A stretch of DNA of 64,000 nucleotides from positions 59,547 to 123,546 of the forward strand of contig NZ_JAAGOB010000005.1 in the NCBI RefSeq assembly GCF_010550695.1. Direction: 5' to 3'. The position numbers and the translations under genes are program-made. The notes beneath the pieces were generated by a model that was given only the letters and a program-made list of their open reading frames with translations, was not told the origin of the DNA and ran no database searches. This document shows, in pieces, positions 16,401-23,301 of this stretch. Numbering within the stretch: position 1 is the stretch's first letter; every line of letters starts with the position of its first letter. This DNA is from Phytoactinopolyspora alkaliphila. GTDB taxonomy: Bacteria > Actinomycetota > Actinomycetes > Jiangellales > Jiangellaceae.

Positions 16401-17023
16401 GCCTCCCGCACGCCAGTGACGGGTGCGGCGCTGACGGCGACCACGCCGTCGTCGTCGGGAACCAGATCGGACCCACTCAGATCCACGGTGCCGAACTTCA
16501 GATCTTCCGCATTCTCGACGGCGGGCGGTTCGATGTTCGGGTTCGCGCCCACGAAGGGGCGGTACTCGGCATCGACGACGATCGTCCCTTGGTCGCCATC
16601 GACCTGCAGGCGCACGTTCGTGAGACTGAGCTCCAGGATGTAGCCGTTGCCGTAGTCGTGGCCGCCGGTGTAGACCGTTCCGTCGAAGGCCAGCTCGCCC
16701 GTCGCCGACTCGGGGTCGAGGGTGCCGCTGGCGTCCGGGAAGGTGAAGGATCCCTTGGCATTGCCAGGACCATCCAGCCAGACGGCTCCATCACCGGCCG
16801 TGATCTCGCCATGCGCGATCGGCCCGGCGATGTAGTTGCGATAGGACGTGCGCAGCCCCCATTCCAGGCTGCCCGCGGAGACCTCGTGCGCTGCGTTGGC
16901 GGCGTCGCTGGCCTGCGCGCTGCCCGGGCCGACGGCGGTGAGGCCGCCCAGGCCGAGGGCGGCGGAGAGCCCTGCGACAGTGAGCTGCCGTAGCAGCCGT
17001 CGCTCTCTGAGATGTGTTCTCAC
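13433..17023 (-). CDS. htaA: Cell-wall-anchored heme-binding protein with three HtaA domains
   Basis: 1196 residues. A signal peptide (about 1-38, ending AQAS) is followed by HtaA domain 1 at 52-236, HtaA 2 at 420-585 and HtaA 3 at 875-1043. Each begins with the hallmark (L)(D/E/N)WGxRxSxRxYIxGxIAHG. A Pro/Glu linker (237-257) and two Ig/neocarzinostatin-like spacer regions (about 257-410 and 590-830) separate them. The tail is acidic and ends with the sorting signal LPDTG at 1162-1166, a hydrophobic helix and RRRMTA. HtaA domains bind heme at the Gram-positive surface and pass it to HmuT-type receptors. Shine-Dalgarno AGGAG precedes the GTG start. It lies downstream of the small anchored partner and has no iron box of its own, so it is probably co-transcribed. 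Confidence 0.93.
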   Translation of the reverse strand: MRTHLRERRLLRQLTVAGLSAALGLGGLTAVGPGSAQASDAANAAHEVSAGSLEWGLRTSYRNYIAGPIAHGEITAGDGAVWLDGPGNAKGSFTFPDASGTLDPESATGELAFDGTVYTGGHDYGNGYILELSLTNVRLQVDGDQGTIVVDAEYRPFVGANPNIEPPAVENAEDLKFGTVDLSGSDLVPDDDGVVAVSAAPVTGVREAMEAIGWDQFYSSEMPAIQLDPLSFTATVEPDPEPEEPQEPEEPEPVREPAVEVFADDGVTPLGDAEVTDGTEIVVRGSGFDPEANVSTRPPVPAGLPAGVYVVFGRFADTWRPSEGAGSSARTVIDQRWAMTEATLDQVPGNFQGSIRGQWVELTPEGDFEAALTIGTDEDTDGSYGVYTYAAGGSAPNAAHEFAVPVTVAAGEEEPGPDENYLDWGVRQSFRTYIEGSIAHGSITVTEPATRNEDGTFRFADGSGTFSDATAELAFSGEVLFEGHDMGAGPLLQMSLANPRITVDGAAGRLVADVASKSLASGEVAEYPGVEFAELDFRDAPVTITDGIAAAQDVPATLTEDGVPAFADFYEAGAVLDPVTFSVAVDEAAPAEPAVTLSKTTDLDPYADVVAVRGEDFDSSALSDGLLVGIGPLTDNGSVPDLDPVETITPDDGSFEVNLLTEGVEPGAVLAVYTAPVDASAGEIYVTHTEISYAEARTPHLDVSPSGDLEPGQEVEITGTGFAPNRRISIAITANTATHETYGWPTGWLAHAVVQADGDGNLNRTLTVSGTTTGSGEDCTEVQCYVASFSSAQASDASPVDYRADRSQDAFVEVGFATDGDDPDPDPQPGNPGLAITPESVKRGEHVDFVGTGLVPGEEASVVVTADPDSASDGSLNWGVRESFRTYIEGNIAHGSIDVSPPASRNDDGTFRFADGHGTVTRAEARLSFAGEVHFEGHDYGDGALLQMTLSAPAVIVDGDTGVLVADVTSKSLDGGDVVEYPDVEFAELDFSAAPLTVEDGVVSATAVPATLTEDGVPAFADFYDAGQALDPVSFEAALGGDVRVELGPETVGEDGGVELTWTVPGDFPLGAATAVLTAGDVELTGEFTVELADDPGNGGDDTGSDENGTDEGTDSGDDGTDAGADGGADSGADLGGDDGSDSGADGSSDDSAADDGKDGALPDTGAGSGLLLAVVLALAAGGAGVTLLARRRMTA

Positions 17024-17047
17024 GTGTCCGTACTCCTCATCTGTCCA

Positions 17048-17097
17048 TGATCATCAACGTGTGACCGTGCTATGACCCCGGAGATCGTTGATGATCA
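17048..17097. terminator. Intercistronic inverted repeat
   Basis: TGATCATCAACG (17048-17059) pairs perfectly with CGTTGATGATCA (17086-17097) over a 26-base loop. It overlaps the stop codon of the upstream small surface-protein gene and precedes the HtaA gene on the same strand. It may attenuate read-through and set different levels of the two proteins. Confidence 0.6.
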
Positions 17098-17898
17098 CGG
17101 GGAGAAGGGGCGGCGGCGAGCTGCGAGCAGAATGCCTCCGGCCGCGGCCAGGGCTACGGCGCCGGCCGTGAGGGCCGTCGTCGAGCTTCCGGTCGCAGCA
17201 AGATCGTCGGCGCCGGTGCCCGCCGCCTCGGCCGGCCCGTCGTCGGCGGACCCGTCGGCGCCTGCCGTACCGGACGCGCTACCCGGAGCGTCGCCGGACG
17301 TTTCGTCCGACGTTTCGCCGGACTCGTCGTCCGTCGACTCGCCACCGGCCTCGTCCGTGCCGAAGGTCACGGGGATGCGCACGTCGGCGCTGCGATCAGC
17401 GGTGCGTGTGTGGTCGGCGCGAGTCCCGACGACGCAGCCGCGCGGAGCCGCGGACGCGTCGAGGCAGTCGGTGAACTCGTCGCTGGCGGCGACGGTGAGC
17501 TGAACGTTGAACGACCCCTTGCCGCCGACTTCCTCGAACGGCTGGGCAAGACCCTCGCCGTAGGACGGGGGATTCGACGAGATCCATGCGGACGAGCCGC
17601 CGGACCCCTCCATGTCGACGCCGCCAAGGCATGGAGAAGGGGCCTGTCCGGGGCCGTTGTCTACGCACAGGACGACATAGATGCCCTTGCCCAGATCGAA
17701 ACCGGACCCTTGAACGGTGATCGTCTCCCCGTCCGCGAGCCCCTGGCGCTTGGACACGGTGACGGACTGACCTTCCGGACCTGAGCCGGACACGGCCGCC
17801 GCCGGCGCGGCTAGGGCCACCGGGCCGCCGATGGCCAGTGACAACGCCACAACGGCTGATCCGGCTCGTCGCGGTCTCCTGGGTATTCGATCGTGCAT
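17095..17898 (-). CDS. Small sortase-anchored surface protein of the heme locus
   Basis: 267 residues. A signal peptide (about 1-36, ending APAAAV) is followed by a compact domain (about 40-190) with VTVSKRQGLADGETITVQG and GSGFDLGKGIYVVLCVD, a neocarzinostatin-like/IPT-type beta fold with two cysteine pairs. An acidic Ser/Thr/Asp/Gly linker follows, then LAATG (233-237), a hydrophobic helix and ARRRPFSP. LAxTG is the signal of class E sortases, unlike the LPDTG of the neighbouring HtaA protein. ATG at 17898 has GAGGTGG upstream and an iron box further upstream; the longer frame is rejected. It is probably an accessory heme-binding or HtaA-presenting protein; the function is inferred from position. 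Confidence 0.85.
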   Translation of the reverse strand: MHDRIPRRPRRAGSAVVALSLAIGGPVALAAPAAAVSGSGPEGQSVTVSKRQGLADGETITVQGSGFDLGKGIYVVLCVDNGPGQAPSPCLGGVDMEGSGGSSAWISSNPPSYGEGLAQPFEEVGGKGSFNVQLTVAASDEFTDCLDASAAPRGCVVGTRADHTRTADRSADVRIPVTFGTDEAGGESTDDESGETSDETSGDAPGSASGTAGADGSADDGPAEAAGTGADDLAATGSSTTALTAGAVALAAAGGILLAARRRPFSP

Positions 17899-17944
17899 CG
17901 TCCACCTCGCCTTACGTGAGAGCGTCACCGGCCGTGCCGGCATA

Positions 17945-18016
17945 AAGTTAGGCTTGCCTAAGGGAGCGTATCGCAAAGGTGAGGCTTGCCTATCTTGGGG
18001 TAGGCTAACCTCAAAT
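17945..18016. promoter_or_regulatory. Three DtxR/IdeR-type iron boxes in the divergent heme promoter
   Basis: Box 1 is AAGTTAGGCTTGCCTAAGG (17945-17963), containing the perfect palindrome TTAGGCTTGCCTAA. Box 2 is GGTGAGGCTTGCCTATCTT (17978-17996). Box 3 is GGGTAGGCTAACCTCAAAT (17998-18016). All resemble the DtxR/IdeR consensus TTAGGTTAGSCTAACCTAA. They lie between the small anchored-protein gene (minus) and the heme oxygenase operon (plus), so both arms should be repressed by iron-loaded regulator. Box 3 overlaps the ATG at 18015, which favours the downstream GTG as the real start of heme oxygenase. Confidence 0.88.
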
Positions 18017-18035
18017 GTCGACTTGGGGAGGGTCC

Positions 18036-18704
18036 GTGACCGCACAGACCACAGTGGATCGACCGTTCTTCTCGCAACTGTTGCGGGAACGCAGCTGGGG
18101 GTTTCACCAGCGTGCAGAAAGTGCGGGATTCATGCAGGCGCTCATGGACGGCGAGATCGACCGCGCCGGATATGCCCTCATGGTCGCCCAGCATCTGGCC
18201 ATCTACGAGGCGCTGGAAACCGTGGAACGCGAGCTGTACACCTCGGACGTCGCCAAACCGTTCCTCACCGACAAACTCCACCGCGTGCCGAGCCTGCGCG
18301 CCGATCTTGCGGCCCTTGTGGGCCCGGAACGGGTGCGGACGTTGCCGCTGCTGCCGGCCACGCTCCGGTACACGGTTCGCATCCGGGAGATGTCCGGGTG
18401 GGCGGGTGGTTTCGTCGCGCACCACTACACCCGCTACCTCGGTGACCTCTCCGGCGGCCTGGCGATCGGCAAGGTGGTCGCCCGGGTCTACGGCCTCACC
18501 GACGCCGGCGTGAGTTTCTACCGCTTCGATCAGATCGAGAAGCCGAAACCGTTCAAGGACGAGTACCGAGCCCACCTCGACGCGGCACCGTGGGAACCGG
18601 ACGAGCAGGAGCGAGTGATCGCCGAGGTCCTCAACGCCTATCAGCTCAACACCGATGTGTTTACCGACCTGGCCGAAGCCGTCGGGTTGGGCGGCGGGCG
18701 TTGA
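18036..18704 (+). CDS. hmuO: Biliverdin-producing heme oxygenase
   Basis: 222 residues from the GTG at 18036, an all-helical heme oxygenase. The proximal heme ligand is probably His24 in GFHQRAESAGFM, and the distal-helix motif RYLGDLSGG (133-141) is intact. It cleaves heme to biliverdin, CO and Fe2+ using O2 and an electron donor, releasing iron from imported heme. GTG is preferred because GGGGAGGG lies just upstream and because the alternative ATG at 18015 falls inside an iron box. The stop overlaps the TTG start of hmuT by four bases, so the genes form one operon. Confidence 0.94.
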   Translation: MTAQTTVDRPFFSQLLRERSWGFHQRAESAGFMQALMDGEIDRAGYALMVAQHLAIYEALETVERELYTSDVAKPFLTDKLHRVPSLRADLAALVGPERVRTLPLLPATLRYTVRIREMSGWAGGFVAHHYTRYLGDLSGGLAIGKVVARVYGLTDAGVSFYRFDQIEKPKPFKDEYRAHLDAAPWEPDEQERVIAEVLNAYQLNTDVFTDLAEAVGLGGGR

Positions 18705-19945
18705 GCGCAGCGGCCGCGGCATGGCGGACGGTCCTGGCAGTGCCCCTCCTTGCCGGCCTGATCCTCGCCGGCTGTGCTGGAGCGGACGACGCAGCCCGTC
18801 CCGCCGCCCACACGCCGCCATCGGCCGACGGTGCTCCTCCGCTCGCTGACCACGGTGAGGCGGCTGGTGACTCGCTCAGTGATGCCGCGGGAGCCACCGT
18901 CGTCGATGCCTGTTCCGGCCCGGTGGAGGGTTTCGCGGTGACGGTCGACGCGGACGGCCGTCCGCTGGAGCGCTCCGACGAGCCGGTGTCCGCCGACGGC
19001 GCACAGGGGTCCGGTTCCGCCGATGCGGGCCTCGTCGCCGGGCCTGCCACCGCCGAGATGGCCGACAAGAACATCCACCCGGTGGTCGATGACCCCACAC
19101 CGTTGCTCCCCGTGACCGTGGCCTCGTGCGACGGCGACGTGGTTGAGGTCACCGACACCAGCCGGATCCTTGCCGTCGACTTGTACGGCACTCTCGCCGA
19201 GATCGTGTTCAGCATCGGGCTCGGGGAGCACGTCGTCGGCCGGGATACGTCCACAGGGTTTCCGCAAGCGGCTCACCTGCCACTCGTGACGCCTGGCGCG
19301 CACGATCTCAACGCGGAGGCGATTCTCGCGCTCGACCCCAGCGTCGTGCTGACGGACACGAGCATCGGCCCGCCCGAGGTCCAGCAGCAGCTTCGCGACG
19401 CCGGCATCCCGGTCGTGTTCTTCGACGACGCCCGGACCATCGACGGCGTCCCGAGCCAGATCCGTGCGGTGGCGGGGGCGCTTGGCGTCCCGGAGGCCGG
19501 TGAAGCACTGATCCAGCGCACTCAGGAGGAGATCTCCGCCGCCATGGCACTGGCGCCCACGGGCGAAGACCCGCTGCGCGTCGCGTTCCTCTACACCCGC
19601 GGCGGCATGGTCCAGCTCCTGGCCGGCCCGGGTTCCGGCGCGGACGCGATGATCCAGGCCATCGGGGCGGTCGACGTGGGCACCGACATCGGCTTGGACA
19701 GGTCGTTCACGCAGATCACGTCCGAGGCACTGATCGAGGCGGCCCCGGACGTGATCATCATGATGACCGAGGGCCTCAACTCCATCGGAGGCATCGAAGG
19801 TGTCGCCAAATTCCCGGGCGTCGCACACACGCCGGCGGGGGAGAACCAGCGAGTGGTGGACATGGCCGACACCCAGTTGCTGAGCTTCGGGCCGCGCACG
19901 GGTCAGACCATCGCCGCGCTCGCCGAAGCCATCTACACGCCGTGA
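18701..19945 (+). CDS. hmuT: Heme ABC transporter substrate-binding lipoprotein HmuT
   Basis: 414 residues. The signal peptide has lipobox LAGC (Cys25). Residues about 26-145 are an Ala/Asp/Gly-rich extension not usual in HmuT; the periplasmic-binding fold (two lobes joined by a long helix) begins near VVEVTDTSRILAVDLYGTLA. It receives heme from the HtaA-type surface proteins and delivers it to HmuUV. The TTG start at 18701 overlaps the preceding stop (TTGA) and begins directly before the signal peptide. The C-terminus overlaps hmuU by four bases. Confidence 0.9.
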   Translation: MSAAAAAWRTVLAVPLLAGLILAGCAGADDAARPAAHTPPSADGAPPLADHGEAAGDSLSDAAGATVVDACSGPVEGFAVTVDADGRPLERSDEPVSADGAQGSGSADAGLVAGPATAEMADKNIHPVVDDPTPLLPVTVASCDGDVVEVTDTSRILAVDLYGTLAEIVFSIGLGEHVVGRDTSTGFPQAAHLPLVTPGAHDLNAEAILALDPSVVLTDTSIGPPEVQQQLRDAGIPVVFFDDARTIDGVPSQIRAVAGALGVPEAGEALIQRTQEEISAAMALAPTGEDPLRVAFLYTRGGMVQLLAGPGSGADAMIQAIGAVDVGTDIGLDRSFTQITSEALIEAAPDVIIMMTEGLNSIGGIEGVAKFPGVAHTPAGENQRVVDMADTQLLSFGPRTGQTIAALAEAIYTP

Positions 19946-21111
19946 GTGCGCAGTCCCCGGCTCGGACTCACGTGGAGCACGAGCAGCATCCGCAGGCTCC
20001 GCGGGTGCTCACGCGACGAGGTGCCTGGCGCGGCCGTTCGGCGGTATTGATCAGCGGTCTCACGGTGGCGCTGGTGGTGGTGACCGTGATCTCGGCCGGC
20101 CGTGGGCAGCTGGGCGTGCCTCCGGCTGAGGTGGCGGGGTCGATCATGAATCGGCTGGACGGCGGACTGGAATGGCTGCTGCGCCGCATCGGGCTCGAGG
20201 TCGATCTGCCGCTCGGCATCGGCCCGCTACCGAGCCACCCCCAGGGAGAGAACACCCTGTGGCTGGTCCGATTCCCCCGGGTGAGTCTCGCCGTTCTCGT
20301 GGGTGCAGCCCTGGCGACGGCCGGAGCGCTGATGCAGGGAGTCTTCGGTAACCCCCTCGCCGAGCCGTCGATCGTGGGCGTGTCACCGGGCGCCGCCGTG
20401 GGTGCCAGCTTCGTCTTCGTCACGGGCGTGTCCTGGCTCGGTGAATGGACCGTGCCGATCGCGGCGTTCGTCACCGGCCTGCTGGCGACGCTGCTCGTTT
20501 ACGCACTCTCCCGCGCGGGCGGACGTACCGAGGTGGTCACATTGATCCTGACCGGCGTCGCCGTGACGGCGGTGGCGTTCGCGATCGTGGCCTTCGCGAC
20601 GTTCGTCGCCAATCCGGAAGCCCGCGAGCAGATCGTCTTCTGGCAGCTCGGCAGCCTGAACGGCGCGCGCTGGCCTGCCGTGGCGGCCGTGGCGCCTTTC
20701 GTCGGTGTGGGGCTCGTCGTCGCGCTTCTCAGCGCCCGGTCGCTGGATCTTCTGTCCCTGGGAGACCGCACGGCTCGTCATCTGGGTGTCCACGTCGAAC
20801 GGCTACGGATCGTGCTGATCGTCGCGGTGGCCATGCTGGTGGGTTCTGGCGTGGCATTCGCCGGGGTGATCGGCTTCGTGGGCCTCGTGGTGCCGCACCT
20901 GGTGCGCATGGTGGCCGGCCCGGGTCACCGTCTTCTCCTCCCGGCCAGCGCGCTCGGTGGTGCGGTGCTGCTGGTGGGGGCCGACCTGGTGGCCAGAACC
21001 GCCATCCAGTACGCGGACCTTCCGCTGGGGATGCTCACGGCTTTGGTGGGTGGTCCGTTCTTCTTCTGGCTGCTCCGCCGGACGCGTAGGCGGGCTGGGG
21101 GATGGGCATGA
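19942..21111 (+). CDS. hmuU: Heme/iron ABC transporter permease (FecCD family) HmuU
   Basis: 389 residues with about ten hydrophobic segments, FecCD family. Typical stretches are [42 protein letters not shown] and [23 protein letters not shown] overlaps the hmuT stop (GTGA). The cytoplasmic N-terminus of about 35 residues is His/Gln/Arg-rich. It forms the membrane channel with HmuV for heme entry. Confidence 0.93.
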   Translation: MSAQSPARTHVEHEQHPQAPRVLTRRGAWRGRSAVLISGLTVALVVVTVISAGRGQLGVPPAEVAGSIMNRLDGGLEWLLRRIGLEVDLPLGIGPLPSHPQGENTLWLVRFPRVSLAVLVGAALATAGALMQGVFGNPLAEPSIVGVSPGAAVGASFVFVTGVSWLGEWTVPIAAFVTGLLATLLVYALSRAGGRTEVVTLILTGVAVTAVAFAIVAFATFVANPEAREQIVFWQLGSLNGARWPAVAAVAPFVGVGLVVALLSARSLDLLSLGDRTARHLGVHVERLRIVLIVAVAMLVGSGVAFAGVIGFVGLVVPHLVRMVAGPGHRLLLPASALGGAVLLVGADLVARTAIQYADLPLGMLTALVGGPFFFWLLRRTRRRAGGWA

Positions 21112-21932
21112 GTCTGCTCGGGTTGCGCCGCCGGGGCCGGCTGCCCGCATGGGTCGAGCCCGGCGAGATCATCACAGCAGCCCGCGGCGTGAGCGTGCGC
21201 CTCGGTGGATCGCTCGTGCTCGACGACGTCTCACTCGAGGTTCGCGCAGGCGAGGTCCTGGCTCTCGTCGGCCCGAACGGTGCCGGCAAGTCGACGCTGC
21301 TTTCAGCCTTTGCGGGAGACGTCACCACCGTACGTGGTGCCGTCGATCTCCATGGCCGACGGCTCGGCGAATGGACGAGCAGCGAGGCCGCGATGCGACG
21401 TTCGGTGCTGTTGCAGCAGGTGACACTCTCCTTCCCGTTCACGGTCGCCGATGTGGTCCGGATGGGCCGCGCACCGTGGTCCGGCACCGTCCTGGAGGAC
21501 TCCGACGACGACGCCGTCGCGGAGGCGATGGCCGCCACCGATGTCGCGTCGTTCGCGGACCGGAGATTCACCTCGTTGTCGGGAGGAGAACGTGCCCGGG
21601 TCGCGCTGGCCCGGGTGCTGGCCCAGCGCAGCCAGCTGGTCTTCCTGGACGAGCCGACGGCTGCCCTGGATCTACGGCATCAGGAGCTTGTGCTGTCGGT
21701 GGCGCGGAGGCACGCCGCTGGGGGTGGAGCAGTAGTGGTCGTCCTGCACGACCTTAACGTGGCGGGCGCGCACGCCGACCGAGTAGCGGTGCTCTCCCGT
21801 GGCCGGATCACCGCCGCCGGCCCACCCCGGCTGGTATTCACTCCCGGCCTGCTGAGCGACGTCTACGCGCATGACATTCAGGTGCTCGATCACCCGAACT
21901 CCAGCGCTCCGATCATTCTTCCCCGGCGCTGA
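21108..21932 (+). CDS. hmuV: Heme ABC transporter ATP-binding protein HmuV
   Basis: 274 residues from ATG 21108 (ATGA overlap with the hmuU stop); an in-frame ATG at 21102 is also possible. Walker A is GPNGAGKST (55-63), the Q-loop is LLQQVTLSFPF, the ABC signature LSGGERARVALARVL, Walker B LVFLDEPTAALD and the switch His in VLHDLNVAGAHADR. The length matches HmuV/FecE-type ATPases. It energises HmuU-dependent heme uptake and ends the four-gene operon hmuO-hmuT-hmuU-hmuV. Confidence 0.94.
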   Translation: MSLLGLRRRGRLPAWVEPGEIITAARGVSVRLGGSLVLDDVSLEVRAGEVLALVGPNGAGKSTLLSAFAGDVTTVRGAVDLHGRRLGEWTSSEAAMRRSVLLQQVTLSFPFTVADVVRMGRAPWSGTVLEDSDDDAVAEAMAATDVASFADRRFTSLSGGERARVALARVLAQRSQLVFLDEPTAALDLRHQELVLSVARRHAAGGGAVVVVLHDLNVAGAHADRVAVLSRGRITAAGPPRLVFTPGLLSDVYAHDIQVLDHPNSSAPIILPRR

Positions 21933-21987
21933 GGCCCGGGGCCGCCGGCCAACTGGTAACTGAGCCGTCGGCCGCGTTCCGTGTTCC

Positions 21988-22734
21988 CTAACGGCTCTCG
22001 ATGAAGGCTTCGAATCCGTCCAGCAGGCGTTGAAGGCCGAACTCGAAGACCTGCTCGTGGGTGAACCAGAAGGTGTCCTCGGACAGTTGTGCCATGGTGG
22101 GGAACTCACCGCTGTTCATCGCCTCGACCAGCACCGGTTCCTGAGCCGCCCAGAACTCGTCGTTGCTCACGCCGGTTCGCTTCTCTGCCTGGAGCTCGCT
22201 GATGTACGTGCGCGCGGTCGCCTCGACGAAGTTGCTGACCACGCTGATCAGCATGATCAGTTCCTGGTCGCTGAGACCGGTAGCGCTTAGCTGGCCGACC
22301 GCGTACTCGACCCCCCGGAGGCCATTGGGGCCCAGCAGCGGCCGGGTCTGATCGACGAACGGGTACCACTGATGGTCCAGGCAGAGCTGCCAATGGCCCC
22401 GGGCATCGGCCTCGAGGAACGCACGCCAGTGCTGGCTTCCTTCGGCGGAGAGCTCGCCGGGGATCTTCACCACATGGTCGAGCATGAGGTCGAGCAGCTC
22501 ACTCTTGCCGGGCACGTAGCGATACAGGGACATGGTCCCGACACCGAGCTTGGCGGCGACCTTGCGCATGGACAGCGCCTCGAGGCCCTCGGCGTCGGCC
22601 ACCTCGATGGCCGCGATGATGATCTTGTCCAGGGTCAAGCCGGGCTTGGGACCTCGTGTGGGGCGTTCACCGCGGCGCCAGAGGAGTTCGAGGCTGCGGT
22701 GCAGATCCCCGCTGCCGCTGTATTCGGTCGTCAT
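21988..22734 (-). CDS. TetR-family regulator
   Basis: 248 residues. The N-terminal helix-turn-helix is within about 35-80 (AIEVADAEGLEALSMRKVAA then LGVGTMSLYRYVPGKSELLD), and the TetR_C-type ligand domain fills the rest. This subgroup commonly controls a divergent DrrAB-type drug exporter, and here a remnant of such a permease lies on the opposite strand, so the original target seems lost. ATG 22734 is preferred over the in-frame upstream start. Confidence 0.9.
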   Translation of the reverse strand: MTTEYSGSGDLHRSLELLWRRGERPTRGPKPGLTLDKIIIAAIEVADAEGLEALSMRKVAAKLGVGTMSLYRYVPGKSELLDLMLDHVVKIPGELSAEGSQHWRAFLEADARGHWQLCLDHQWYPFVDQTRPLLGPNGLRGVEYAVGQLSATGLSDQELIMLISVVSNFVEATARTYISELQAEKRTGVSNDEFWAAQEPVLVEAMNSGEFPTMAQLSEDTFWFTHEQVFEFGLQRLLDGFEAFIESR

Positions 22735-22772
22735 CGTGTGCACAGATTACCCCGGCTCTGCCTTGCGCGTGC

Positions 22773-22835
22773 GCTGTACGCATTGAAGGGTATAGTGTAC
22801 GCAGAAGTGGGTACGATGTACGCGACGGAGGGTGG
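22773..22835. repeat. Three 21-bp direct repeats with TGTACGC cores
   Basis: TGTACGC recurs at 22773, 22794 and 22815, exactly 21 bp apart; each copy continues with a loosely conserved G(N)RGGGT about ten bases later. The spacing of two helical turns fits tandem operators for the adjacent TetR regulator. The array lies directly in front of the ABC-2 permease remnant and overlaps its possible ATG (22814). Confidence 0.6.
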
Positions 22836-23105
22836 ACCTGTGGCCGCGGTGGCGTTCCCCTTTGCGATGATCTCCAGCGTGTTCGTGGCACCGTCGCAGA
22901 TACCGGACTGGCTCGGAACCATCGCATTGTGAATCCGGTGTCCTCTACCGTCACCGCCGCGCGTGACCTGTTCGGGGATCCGGCGGCTGTCGGTGACACG
23001 TGGATCGAGCCGAAGGCACTGCTCATGTCGGTGACGTGGCTGATTGCGATCGCCGCCGTCTTCCTGCCGCTCGCGATCCGCCGCTTCCATCGCCTGAGCC
23101 GCTGA
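22814..23105 (+). pseudogene. C-terminal remnant of an ABC-2 type exporter permease (DrrB-like), frameshifted
   Basis: Two adjacent frames join into one typical DrrB C-terminus. FPFAMISSVFVAPSQIPDWL then GTIAL stops at 22930-22932. In another frame NPVSSTVTAARDLFGDPAAV and LMSVTWLIAIAAVFLPLAIR follow, to the stop at 23105. Known members read FPF..SSxFV....P.WL....NP.S......R in one frame, so a 1-2 base indel near 22925 broke the gene. The N-terminal five helices and the ATPase partner are absent. It lies opposite the TetR gene that probably controlled it. Confidence 0.75.
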
Positions 23106-23134
23106 CAACGGGCCACCCCTACGCCCCACGTTGG

Positions 23135-23301
23135 TCACCTGATCGTCGATGTGTCACTTGATCGTTTCTACGGAGATGATCAGGTGAACCGATGCCGCCC
23201 CGGAGGCGCACTTGTGTCATCTGATCGCATCCCACGATGTGAGCCAAAGATGATCAGGTGGCCAAATGCGCAATATGGGCCATTTTCGTCATCTGATCAT
23301 C
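23135..23301. repeat. Cluster of six TCAYCTGATC short repeats in alternating orientation
   Basis: TCACCTGATCGTC (23135), TCACTTGATCGTT (23154), GATGATCAGGTGA (23175, inverted), TCATCTGATCGCA (23217), GATGATCAGGTGG (23249, inverted) and TCATCTGATCATC (23289). Neighbouring opposite copies can form hairpins (2/3, 4/5, 5/6). The last overlaps the EamA stop. The cluster sits between the ABC remnant and the EamA gene, where convergent transcripts meet. Confidence 0.85.

Noticed and set aside
14771-16993. Long plus-strand ORF (740 codons) across the HtaA gene
   Set aside because: It is antisense to the three HtaA domains, has an Arg/Gly/Asp-rich composition typical of mirror frames in GC-rich genes, and contains no domain.
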